Below are positions 10,571-20,875 of a stretch of 64,000 nt of DNA, piece by piece. The stretch's first letter is position 1. Every line of letters begins with the position of its first letter. The position numbers and the translations under genes are program-made. Location of the stretch: assembly GCF_026914185.1 (NCBI RefSeq), contig NC_070574.1:372001-436000 (forward strand). The letters run 5' to 3'. The notes below the pieces were generated by a model. It was not told the DNA's origin. It was given only the letters and a program-made list of their open reading frames with translations, and made no database searches. This DNA is from Puccinia triticina. Taxonomy: Eukaryota > Basidiomycota > Pucciniomycetes > Pucciniales > Pucciniaceae.

Positions 10571-10747
10571 TGGTGTTCAAAGTTGGTTTGCATAATTTTA
10601 TGCATGCATAAATCATAAAATCATAAAAATGTTTTGGTGAGGAACTTTTGTATTACATAATCAGACAGTCATATCCCCTGCAAAAAATATTTTATGATTT
10701 TATGATTTATGCATGCATAAAATTATGCAAACCAACTTTGAACACCA
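10571..10747. mobile_element. Perfect inverted-repeat MITE flanked by TA
   Basis: Arms 10569-10628 and 10690-10749 are identical over 60 bp, including a TA at each end, and are separated by a 61-bp AT-rich loop. If the TA is the target duplication, the element runs TGGTGTTCAAAG...CTTTGAACACCA, as expected for a Tc1/mariner-type MITE. Identical arms suggest youth. It lies about 70 bp upstream of a TATA box. Confidence 0.75.
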
Positions 10748-10817
10748 TAAATTTACAAACGAAAGGGATGAGGTATGCATGTACATAAACAACTCGCTCA
10801 AGATCTTCGGAGACGTC

Positions 10818-10825
10818 TATATAAG
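10818..10825 (+). promoter_or_regulatory. TATA box for the small secreted-protein gene
   Basis: TATATAAG, 239 bp before the ATG at 11057. A likely 5'-UTR intron (GTGAGC at 10958 to AACAG at 11048) makes the spliced leader short enough. Confidence 0.5.
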
Positions 10826-11056
10826 CCCCACCATCCTAGCCGCCAATCATGCAGTCCAACCACACACAACACACACTCGTTCCAACATCGTAAGCAGCTC
10901 CCTCTAACACTTGCAAGATCTTGCTCCTCAACTCCTTCATCAGCCTCAGCACATAAAGTGAGCTTCTCCTTGGTCGTTACTCTGGATCACGGCTTATCGC
11001 TTATGTCATCCAATCCGATTACTGACCTCTGTTTATAACTTTTAACAGCCCCTACA

Positions 11057-11332
11057 ATGTTTTCAGTCAGACGAATTCTCTTGGCGACTTTGGTTCCTAT
11101 GTCGATCTGTTCAACCCCCGTAGGTGCAGCCCCTTCCGGTAGACTCATGATTATTCTCATGAAGACTACATCTGAGCTTTGTCTTGTCCGTTTATTTTGA
11201 CAACTCTACCTGCTGCAGATGGTTGATGGGAAAAAACGCTCGAACATTGTGAACTTGGCTGCCAGATCAACTCAGCATGATCCCCACGTGAATTTGTGCC
11301 GTGCAGTTAATCATGGCCATTGTCCCCCGTAG
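11057..11332 (+). CDS. Predicted small secreted protein
   Basis: Model: exon 1 11057-11119 (21 codons), intron 11120-11218 (GTAGGT...CTGCAG), exon 2 11219-11332; phase is kept and the product is 58 aa. Residues 1-21 look like a signal peptide (MFSVRRILLATLVPMSICSTP). The mature part is basic, with two Cys near the end (NLCRAVNHGHCPP). A TATA box and a putative 5'-UTR intron precede it, and a MITE sits just upstream of the TATA box. Small size, signal peptide and a repeat-rich setting fit a rust candidate effector, but no family is recognised. Reading through the donor gives another short frame, so the model is uncertain. Confidence 0.45.
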
Positions 11333-11467
11333 TGGTTGGTTTGTCATAAGATCAAACAGGATCAAACCCTATCTCCACCAATACATTAAATTACTTGAAA
11401 GATTTCGTTCCTTCATGAAAACCCCCAGCATGCTTCATTTTTTGACATACCAAGTGCCACGTCCCCA

Positions 11468-11958
11468 TACCCTCTCGATGGCCGGTACAGACCGGTCATC
11501 GAGAGGGATGTGTCCTCTCGAGCGACATGCCGGTCATCGAGAGGGCTTTGTCCTCTCGATGACCGGTCTGTGCCGACCATCGAAAAGGTTGAATCCTCTC
11601 GATGACCGGTCTGTGCCGACCATCGAGAGGGTTGAATCCTCTCGATGACCGGTACAGACCGGGCATCAAGAGGCCTGCGTACTCTCGATGACTGGTCTCT
11701 ACCTGGCATTGAGAGGGTTGCGTACTCTCAATGCCGGTCTGTGCCGGGAATCGAGAGGGTCGAATCCTCTCGATGACCGGTACAGACCGGTCATCGAGAG
11801 GATTGCGTACTCTCGATGGCCGGGACCGGTCATCGAGAGGATTGCGTACTCTCGATGGCCGGTCTGTACCGGGCATCGAGAGGGTTGAATTCCTCTCGGT
11901 GATCGGTCTCTACCGGTCATTGAGAGGGTTGTGTACTCTGGATGGCCGGTACAGACCA
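11468..11958. repeat. 43-bp palindromic minisatellite
   Basis: About eleven units of 43 bp (for example 11595 to 11638). Each unit holds a dyad of type CTCTCGATGACCGGT...ACCGGTCATCGAGAG with a short centre (CAGA or CTGTG). Units vary by point changes and by small losses around 11815-11840. Open frames in both directions here are by-products of the repeat. Confidence 0.9.
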
Positions 11959-12649
11959 CTACATAAGATCTACATATGACTACCCTGACAGCTACATACC
12001 CCGATCCTATAGATGACTGTAGAGTCGTAATTCGACCTCGCTCACAACCATGCTACACAACTTGGGGTCTACATCGAACTTAGCTGGAGGCGGGCGCTTC
12101 GCGCCCAGGAGGGACTTAGTTAAGTTCGGGTCTACATGTTTATATATTCGAACTTCCAGTTCGCGGGTTGCTCATCTGAGCACTATCCGCTCAAGGACCT
12201 TGGATGCTCAATCGCTGGCAAAATCCAAGTACCTCCTATCAGTGGTATTACTGGTACGTATTCTTTCTGACCCTAGCAGTAGTAATACTCAGTATTATTT
12301 CTGACCACTCTGCCAGGCCCTCTAAATAACTCGGCTCAAATATTGCTATATTGCTTTTGACTTCCGGCCATTGCCCATCTAGGTTTGCTATGGCCAGAGC
12401 TCGCCGGAACCGTCAACTCGCCGCAGGCTCTATGCTCCTCAACAAACCCACAAGGGGACGATTCTGAGCCCGAAGGTCCCGGATAAATCCTCAGGTTGAG
12501 GCAGCCCGTATTGCCGCTTCAAACCAAACCGCTGAGGACTATGGTATGATTCCGCCAAGCGAACATAGGCCAACTTACATCCCACCTCCAGCAGCCAACT
12601 GTCAGCTGGCTACTATGGCAGAGACACCGTGACAAGATACAAATGAAAA
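11959..12649. other. Spacer with foldback motif D
   Basis: Apart from the foldback motif at 12068-12137, no gene or repeat was recognised. Confidence 0.2.
12068..12137. repeat. Foldback motif, copy D
   Basis: Centre GGGCGCTTCGCGCCC forms a tight hairpin. The flanks TCTACATCGAACTTAG and CTTAGTTAAGTTCGGG are partly inverted and share the CGAACTTAA phrase with the other copies. Confidence 0.5.
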
Positions 12650-13530
12650 TATAAAAAGTAGCTTTACATATGAAAGAGACATTATTACTCTTACATATGT
12701 AAAACTACGCAAAAATATTAAATACATATGTAAATAATTGATTACTTAGCTTTGTGTAATCAATAAGTAAAATATTATAGAAGATTCTGATTCTACAGGT
12801 AAAATAACCTAGGCTACCTCACTTACACGTACCCTTAATTATTATCCCTTCCTTGTGTAAACTAACTTCAAAGTTTAAGCAAGTGCATCACGCCCCGCGT
12901 GAATGCACTTGTATGCATATATATATAAGTACATATGTTTACACCCAGTTTTAGTGACGTAACTGAGGTGTTGTGTATAGTTTAAAAGATGGCTTTATTT
13001 GTTGCGTGGCGCACCCAAGCCCGCATGCTCTGTTGCCTAGAGCTCAAGCCCGCACTCAAGGTGTACATATATGCATATTGCATGAACTGTCCCGTAACCA
13101 ATGCGCCTAGGCTACTAGTAAGTGAGAATGGGCCAGAATACGCCCCAATAGCAATATTACATGTGTTATATGTCTTGTACACATGTAATTAAACACCAAA
13201 CAAGATGTAATTACCACGTCATTCAATATAAAAACATTCTAGACTGAAAAGAACTCTTGTAGCGTGCTCAGGAGAGACTAGAAAGCGCCCCAGCTTCTCA
13301 CAAGCCTCACTACATGTAAATTACAACTGTAGTAAATATGTAGAAGGGGTCAAATGAACTGGAGCATTCAATAAGCGCCTCCAGAACATGTATAAAGCAC
13401 TGCTTGCACGTGTACAAATGCACAGAGGCTAGTTCTAGTACCTCCTGTGGCACATTTCCACGGAAATGAGCGTCACAGAAACCCCAAACCAGCCCCTATG
13501 ACGTGTAAAGCATGTGTAAAAACACGCAGA
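12650..13530. other. Region with many TACATRTGTA-like palindromes upstream of KDZ
   Basis: Roughly ten or more words of type ACATATGTAA, ACATGTAA or CGTGTAAA lie here (near 12695, 12722, 12933, 13158, 13182, 13311, 13388, 13409 and 13501). No ORF is convincing. They may be subterminal transposase-binding repeats of the KDZ element downstream; this is inference. Confidence 0.4.
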
Positions 13531-13676
13531 ACCTCTGTAAATGGTCCTTGGCAACCCTTGTATCCAAGCCCCAAGGTTCCACGACCAACAGCGCCTCCTA
13601 GCGCAACCAAATTGCCTCAGAAAGCGCCCACGAGTGTCCCCTTGTCCCCTGGGCGCCCCTGGAGGCCTGCCTAGGC

Positions 13677-13685
13677 TATAAAAAG
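13677..13685 (+). promoter_or_regulatory. TATA box upstream of the KDZ transposase
   Basis: TATAAAAAG followed by a GGGCCC run, about 550 bp before the first recognisable coding block. GTAAAATACC at about 13782 may begin a 5' intron. Confidence 0.4.
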
Positions 13686-14229
13686 GGCCCTTTCTCCGCC
13701 CAAAAGGAGATTCCCCAGCTTTACATTACCCATTAGAATTTTACCCGCCTTCAACAGCCTGATGAGCCTGTGATTTGCCAGGTAAAATACCTACTTTCGT
13801 GATTTTTAGCCCCAATTTCCGCCCTGAAGCTGTCCAGTAACCACCCTGCCCTCAAGATTACCTCCTCTGAGCGCCTCCAACTGCCCAACTTCACACCTGA
13901 AGAACATCAAGTGACTCTAGGGTCTTATACTAGTAAGTTTAAGCCCCTTTTCTTGAGATTCTCCGCTATTTCTTTCTGGGATTTGAAACACCCCTGTTTA
14001 CAGGCCCCAGTTCTTCATTCTAGAGGGATTAAACACCCCTGATTTATCAGGCCCCTCTTAAAATTAATTATATCAATTTTATTACGTCAAATTGGCCCAA
14101 ATTGCCCTATTCTTACGCCATAATTCCCAACATTTACGTTGGAATTATCCCTTATAACCTTGTCTTAGAGCTTTATAACTCTAAAACTTTTGCTTTGCAC
14201 CACGTGTAGCTAGAAGGATAATATCCTTG

Positions 14230-17200
14230 GCATCACGTAGGCTGACACCAACAAAGACCAACATCCCATGGATGTTGATCAAACTCATACCAAAGATCAA
14301 GAGGCCTACTGCCGGGCCATTGCGCACGCTAGGTATCACTGACTTCAACGCTATGCCGCCTTACAACAACAGAGAAGCAAAGAATGGCAGCGGCTTGTCA
14401 ACCAAGCAACAGCCACGTACCTATTCTGCCAGCAGTCAAGCCACAATTGGACAACTGTCAAGTTCCCCACAGAGTGTGTACCCTATGATTGCACCTGCCC
14501 ACCTGATGCAACACATCATTAATCAGTGGATTTAATTGGTCTAACTGGTCAATCAATTAATATTCCTTATTGCTCTTTGGCTATGGATATTGCTATTACA
14601 TGTTTGACTCTTACAGAGCGATTTGTAGCATTTCAAATTCCATTCTGCCAATGTACACCCAATGTTATCGGACTCCTACACTTTGGCTTCCTTGCAAGCT
14701 TGGCAACAAAACCACAAACTGCATTCTCTGTTGGACTTATCCAGTTCCATCACACACTGTGGCAAGCATCAACAATATTGACCGTATTGTTTGTCAAAGC
14801 GCTCTCAACCTTTCTGGATTCCCGACACCAACAACCGATGTTAGCTCAAGGAAGCAAGAAACCGAGGCAGCTGCAAGTTCCATTTTCACACAGTACCAAC
14901 TTTTTTTGTAAAATTATGTAAGCAAAAGATCAATTACTTGAGCAGGGACTTGACTACTCTACCAATCAAAAGTGGGCCAATCAATGTCCCTGATGTTTTG
15001 GCCCCAATGAGAATGAGCAAAAAGCAAACCCTCAAGAGCCAGACTTCATCCTGGCAATGGATGGAAACTATCAACAGAGGCACTATTCTCATGCTGGTAA
15101 AGACTCCCCATTCAACAACCAATACCCACCAATCTTCCTTCAGCCATCAGAGATAAGTTCAAGTACCACACTATGCAAGGAAACTGAGGTTCCTGTAGCC
15201 GGAATTGATGTAAGTCCTCACTGATCTACCTTTGATCTACTCCTGCTGTTACTAAGGCCACTGTGCTTGCATTTAACCCTTAGGACCCATGTGCGCAGTC
15301 ACACAAAGTTGCCAACAACACCTGGGATGCAACAACATGGGAAAAATTTGATGACAGTGGGCTTTTTGGGAGTGCGTGCCAACATGATGTGCCACTGCTA
15401 TATGCCAATATATATAAAACGGGAGAAAAGTGTGTATAATTGTTACTTAATTAATCAAATTGGCATTTCACCCAGAATGAAGTCTATCTTAAAAACATTT
15501 CAGGCTCTATTACCCACAACAGTGTAACCATTACGATACATTGAGTGTATTGGGTAAAAGTTTTTCATTGAAGATGCATACCTACATCTCCAATTTTTTG
15601 TTTTTAGCCATTATCCATACAATAACAGCCAAAAACAAAAAATTGGACATGTAGGTATGCATCTTCAATGAAAAACGTTTACCCAATACGCTCAATGTAT
15701 TGTGATGGTTACACCGTTGTTACCCAGTCTCACTGCTTAGAAGGATATTAACCGATTTTCCAGAGTCAAAAATAGGAATACTGTATGACATTGGCTGCCA
15801 GTTAGAGACTCATATAAAAAAGGTATGATTTTCTATATTACATGAAATGATTCAATCATCTTATAATGTGTAAACAATCAACAGCACCATATTTTTGTTG
15901 AAAACCAACCAAATCTGTTATTTGGTACGTTGGTATTCCACGCCTATGTCCACAAATAGTTGTGTCAGGTAAAATACAACCCACAGCTCAATAAGTGGTG
16001 GGGATTATCAGATGGGGAAGGGCTGGAAAGATTATGGTCTTTTTTGTCTCCCCTGATACACTCCCTTTGGGTTTCTACTTGGCTCCACAGGCTACACGCA
16101 ATTCATCTACTCTCACAATACTTAGCCAAAGAGTTGACTGAATCAGCAGGTAAGTGCAGTACAGTTTGATTTGGATAATTCTGGTGAAAAAATTAAAATT
16201 CCTGTCTCCTGTCTTGACCAACAGGAGAATGGCTCCATAGAAAGCTATCAATGGCGCTTAGCACTATCAAAAAATCTCGTGAAGGCCTGCAAAAGCTTCA
16301 CCAGCAGCTCATTCTCAATGACTTGGCTCGCGGACGTTATACAAACAACTTTTTTCAAGCTCAGTGGGACAACAAGCAGGCATATCATCTTGAAACCAAT
16401 ATATTGTTCCGGGAGAAGCAAGAGAAAGAGCTTGGTTGGCTGCTACGGATAGAAGATCAGCTTGAAGCAGAATTTTCTGCAGATACATTCAATGTGGCAG
16501 AAGCAATTCATTGTGCGCGGCTGGTTTCAAAACTCTCACAGGATATTGAGGCACAGTGGGCAAAGGTTGGGGATCCCTTTTTTCTCATCAACTTGACTCG
16601 TAAGTTGCCTTTTGTGTGTTTCAAGCTATATAATCCAAATTAGTTTTTGATTTGTAAAGCATCCCAGAAACCCAGCAAGACCAGCTTCTCAAAATCTGGC
16701 ACCCTAAAACTGAGATGCGACAGAGGTTCTTGGCTTTAGTTGAGGAAAGGGCTCCGCTGGTCCAAGTGTGTCGTCCGGGAGAGCAGTCATCCCTTGGTGA
16801 GTGTTTCTATAATCAGGAAGCTAATTTTGTGTGTACTCATTATTCATCATTTTAGGAACTGACTGGCAGCAGAAAATTTTGAGTGCAATACAAAAACAGG
16901 CCAAGAAACTTCACAAAACTTTAAACAAGTATAACAAATGAGTCCAAGATTTTTCCCAATGCTTCCCTGACCAACCTCGACCGCGCAAAATTGAATACAC
17001 ACATCTAATGCAGCTGGATTTGGAAGATTTGTTCTGGAATGGTGGAGTTTTTACCAATCAGAACAAACCGTGGGCCATGGATCCAAATACTCAAAAGGGG
17101 ATAAGGCTGCTGGCATCACTCAATCGTGGTCTTGAGGAGAAGCGTCGCATTGGTTGGGAGGTACGAAGATCAATGAAATGGCACTGTTCACGTAAGCTAA

Positions 17201-17842
17201 ACATCAGCAAGATTGAAATAAAGTTTATCCCATTGTGCCAGCCAATTTGGCTGGGAAAGTATGCTGATGTATATCTCTCACCATGGTCATAGATTTCTCA
17301 CGTGAACAGTGCTAATGGGCAATCAGGGAGCACAATTGCTTACAGAACTTGATCGCCGAGTTCTCCGGTTCCATCCAACCAAACCAGCAATTTGCCAGAC
17401 TCACCAATCATCCTATCTTGCAATCTCTCTCCCAAGCCAGTCGGGTACTAGCATCCAAGGTTCTAGTTCATTCAAACTTTATCCGTATATGTTGTCTCCA
17501 GATGTTGTAGAACAAATATTGTCTCCAAGTTCTTGCTGATATTGCGAGCCACCAGGATGACGCGACAATTCGCAGCGAATGGTCTACCCAAATGGAAACC
17601 CTTGCTATCAATGTTTCCCAGATACCCGGCAACAACAAAAATTTATTAGCTGCTTTAGAAAGATGCATTCCTGATCCAGTTCCTCAAGAAAGACATGCGG
17701 CTGATACGGCTCTTGACAATGACAATGGTGATTATGATGACACATTTGATGAGAACAATTACTTCAATGATGTTGACGAGTTGGTAAATCAGACCATGAT
17801 AGAGGAACTTGTAAATGAAACAGGTGCAATGGATGACATGTA
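14230..17842 (+). pseudogene. KDZ (Kyakuja/Dileera/Zisupton) transposase, decayed
   Basis: Exon-like blocks in KDZ order are spread over three frames. They are: an N-terminal block with AYLFCQQ-like sequence (14290-14500); TPNVIGLLHFGFLA and IQFHHTLWQAS (14650-14770); the Asp block LAMDGNYQQRHYSHAG (about 15058-15108); WEKFDDSGLFGSACQHD (15340-15392); YDIGCQLETHIKK (about 15788-15826); and the Glu block WWGLSDGEGLERLW (about 15993-16035). A helical C-terminus and an acidic tail end at 17842. AMDG, YDIGC and LSDGEG are the family's likely catalytic neighbourhoods. A 203-bp MITE interrupts it at 15517, and stop codons (for example TGA at 16939-16941) break it. The element ends were not identified. 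Confidence 0.8.
15517..15719. mobile_element. 203-bp MITE inside the KDZ gene
   Basis: Arms of about 85 bp (CAACAGTGTAACCA... and its inverse CAACGGTGTAACCA...) are about 93% alike, with a short loop. The perfect 7-bp direct repeat TTACCCA flanks it at 15510-15516 and 15720-15726. A 7-8 bp duplication suggests a hAT-like or related family. The insertion cuts the transposase between the QHD and YDIGC blocks. Confidence 0.8.
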
Positions 17843-18138
17843 AATAGTAATTACTGAAATTATTTAATATTTACTCCAACCATTTACTTTGTCTGCAGCA
17901 AAAAAATTGAGAGTCTGAGTGTGAATATCACAGTTATATGATTATCTATTAGTTTGTGAACCAGTCATACGGTTTCAAAATATGATCCCCAAAACTCTTG
18001 ATTTGCGGGGGTCAGAATTTTTTTTTTGTTTTTAATGCTCTAGAGGGGCATCATTCAGATTTCTCTTTTCAGTTAATTTTTTTTTGTCTTATTTCTGATT
18101 CAAATGGCCAAGAATTCCTACTTGGAATATCTCTACCC
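17843..18138. other. 3' flank of the KDZ gene
   Basis: AT-rich, no ORF. An acceptor-like TCTGCAG near 17900 may belong to a last KDZ intron. Confidence 0.2.
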
Positions 18139-18520
18139 GGTCAATCTGTGCCGGTCATTGATGTGAGGTGCTATTCCTCTGGATGACCGGCCCGGCACAA
18201 TTGGTCATCAAGGGGAGTAGCACCTCCCCTTGATGACCAACACAGACCAGTCATTGAGGGGGGGGGGGGGGGGGGTGCTACGCTCCCTCCGCTTGATGGC
18301 CAGCACAGATTGGTCATTGATTCCTCCCCTTGATGACCAATATGTGCCGGCCATCGAGGGGAGGTGCTTTGTCTCCCCTTGATGAATGATTGTTCCGGTC
18401 ATTGAGGGGAGTAGCACCCTTGATGACCGGTCTGTGTTGGTCATTGAGGGGAGTAGCACCCTTGATGACCGGTCTGTGTTGGTCATTGAAGGGTGCTACT
18501 CCCCTCGATGAAAGCTGTGT
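18139..18520. repeat. Second palindromic minisatellite, related to the one at 11.5 kb
   Basis: About nine units built on CCCTTGATGACCGGTCTGTG...GGTCATTGAGGGG. The inner phrase GATGACCGGTCTGTG is shared with the 11.5-kb array, while the outer arms differ (CCCTTGA rather than CTCTCGA). An 18-bp G run (18258-18275) interrupts one unit and could be an assembly weakness. Confidence 0.85.
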
Positions 18521-18584
18521 GCAGTTATAACAAGCCGGGCGGGTGGGTGGGGGAGTAACTCGCCTTGATGGGGTGCGCTACTTA

Positions 18585-18800
18585 TGTACACCATTTCATT
18601 TGGTGTACAATAGATTTCACCCCAAAAATTGAAGCAGTCTAGGGGTTTTAACACCTGCACCCCAATTGTTTTGGGGTAAGCAGGTCTGCACACCAATAAA
18701 TTGGGGTACTCCAGAAGTGCACCCCAGTAATATTGGGGTGCAAATGTGGGTACACCAAAATGTTGGTGTACATGAAGTAAATCTTTGGGGTGCATTTAGA
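18585..18800. repeat. Cluster of short hairpins
   Basis: In about 200 bp there are at least four inverted repeats of the same type: 18585-18609 (TGTACACCA/TGGTGTACA), about 18657-18676 (ACCCCAA/TTGGGGT), 18718-18741 (TGCACCCCA/TGGGGTGCA) and 18750-18771 (GTACACCAA/TTGGTGTAC). A further half site lies at 18690-18706. The cluster ends just where the Ty3 element B sequence begins. Confidence 0.75.
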
Positions 18801-18807
18801 CTGACCC

Positions 18808-19596
18808 TTGTTTTTATCAGTAGCAATCAAAACCACACATCATCCTTTAGCCACTCCCATCCGCGCCACTTTCCTTGTTGACTCGGGGGCCACCCACAAT
18901 GTCATGAGTGACCACTTTATTGACAGGATGGGGCTGCATGAAAGCACCACCCAGTCTGAGAGGACCGTATTGGGCTTTGATGGCTCAAGGAGCCAGGCCT
19001 CCCGAGAAATCAAAATTTTCCTGGACAGCGACCCCACCCCATCTATTTTTATCATCACCAAACTCAAGGACCCCTATGACGGCATTCTCGGAATGCCCTG
19101 GATTCGACAACACGGCCACCTAATCAACTGGCGGAGCCGACGCCTGGCTCAAGACCCCACGACCAACGGCGTGGACCCCATCGCGGCTGCAGACGCAGTT
19201 TTGTCTTTGCCGACAACAGCCTTGACAGACGGGGACTGGCCCGTGAGGCACGCGAGGCAATATGACGAGGGGGTGCACACTATGTGTGAGATAACACCCC
19301 CGCGATGTGAGTCCAGTACCCCCAATTCTCCAAAAGAAATCCTAGGAACCGCTGGCAAGCGGGCACATCTTCTGGAACTACTACAGCAGGTATCGAACGT
19401 TGTCGCGGACGCCGCAGTGGATTCGTCGTTACCGCAACAAGCCTCAAAGGACGGGGAGGAGCCCGTGAGGCACGCTAGGTTAAATGACAAGGGGGTGCAC
19501 ACTTTGTGTGATATAACACCCCCGCGATGTGAGTCCAGGCCCATCCATCCTCACCCAGATTTATTAGGGACCGCTGGCAAGCGGGCACACCTTTGA
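18808..19596 (+). pseudogene. Protease and linker of element B
   Basis: The protease core is intact: FLVDSGATHNVMS (catalytic DSG near residue 24) and GILGMPWI. The linker that follows carries a repeated module (KDGEEPVRHAR...GVHTLCEITPP.CES...LGTAGKRAHL) whose copies begin near 19232, 19454 and 19703. A TGA at 19594-19596 ends the frame; the same frame resumes after it through 20070. The stop fits a CGA to TGA change. Confidence 0.75.
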
Positions 19597-20070
19597 GAAC
19601 TTCCCCTACAGACAACGAGTCCTGCGCGCAACGGCGACAATAGGGACCCCGTCTCAGCCACCGCGGTGGCTTCGTCTTTACCGCAACAAGCCTTGAAGGA
19701 CGGGGAGGAGCCCGTGAGGCACGCTAGGTTAAATGACGAGGGGGTGCACACTTTGTGTGAGATAACACCCCCGCAATGTGAGTCGAGGACCCTCCTTCCA
19801 CATCTGAATTTGTTAGGGACATCTGGCAAGCAGTTATCCCTTCTGAAAAGTGCAGGAACCCAGCCGTCCGTCGACGCCGCAAAGGTGGCATGGTCCACGT
19901 CCGCAAAAATAGCCGCGGAGGCGAGGAAGGGCGACCCGGAAATGAAGACCAGAAAGCTAGTCCCCCGACGGTACCACCAGTACTTGGATATGTTCCACAA
20001 GTCTGGGGCCCAGAGACTGCCCCCCAGAAGGAAGTACGATTTCCGCGTTATGGACTCCTGTTGGGTCTGA
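19597..20070 (+). pseudogene. Linker continuation before RT, element B
   Basis: Carries the third linker module and then KLVPRRYHQYLDMFHKS and PPRRKYDFRV, the conserved lead-in to RT in this family. It ends where a foreign segment interrupts pol. Confidence 0.65.
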
Positions 20071-20875
20071 GCCGAGGCAGTCTGTTGAGGGGATGGTGCT
20101 TGAGTGCTGCCCTTGTCGGTGATCCTGCAAGATGTATCGGTTACGGGTCGAAAGATGTGATAGCGGTGGGGGGGATTATTGAGAGGGAACGAGGGGGTTG
20201 GAATACCCTCGGCGGTTTGGTTGGGTGTAAAGCTCAGGAAAAGTGGGAAAATCAGAGGAAAGCCGGCGTGTTCGTCGGAATGTAGGCCGGTGAATCAGAA
20301 TAGGAGAAACTCAGAAGGCTCGGGTACTCAAAACTCAGAAGGATGCGGGGATGGATCGACACAATCCAGGATCAATAAACTTCAGAACTCAAAAAGATGA
20401 TGATATTCCTCGTGGTTCAGAGGTGGATACCATGCGGATCCCTCCTCCAAGTTCAGCTGAACTTGGATTCAGGGCCGCAACATGCTGCGCGACGAGCCCT
20501 TGTGCCCGCCGCGCCTGTACAACTAAGATGAGCAGAGGAGAAAGAACAACCAAAGAGACAACCAACAACAAAAGCCAAGAAAACAAACAAAACCAAAACC
20601 AACCCTCCTCCAACTCAACCTCTCCAACGTGCGCAAGGAAGAAACAGGGAAAAAGAAAGGAACAGCAACAGAAAGAAACAAACAAAGGAAGCAAAGGAAG
20701 AAAAGGAGGAGAAAAAGAAAAAGAAAGAGAGGAGAAAAAGGGGAAGGAAAAAGAACAGGAGCCTAAAACAAAGCCTTGCGGGTGTTGTGCGCGCTGTGCC
20801 GTTGGGTGTTAGGGGTCTTGATGATCTTGAAGACTTTATCCCAGTGTCTTGATCTTGTGTACGCGCCAGAACTCC
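20071..20875. other. Segment inserted in pol of element B
   Basis: The RT lead-in breaks after KYDFRV and resumes at about 20878 with VDLVLGALPQAS, so about 0.8 kb is foreign. It includes a Lys-rich purine stretch (about 20570-20770) and GTTGGGTGTTAGGGG near 20803, a phrase close to one upstream of the 3' LTR (23934). No TIR or gene was recognised. Confidence 0.5.

Noticed and set aside
11413..11979. Overlapping 80-126 codon frames on both strands
   Set aside because: They lie wholly in the 43-bp palindromic minisatellite, and both strands are open because the unit is palindromic.
18258..18275. 18-bp G run as a G-quadruplex or regulatory site
   Set aside because: An uninterrupted homopolymer in a repeat may be a sequencing or assembly artefact, and nothing else supports a function.
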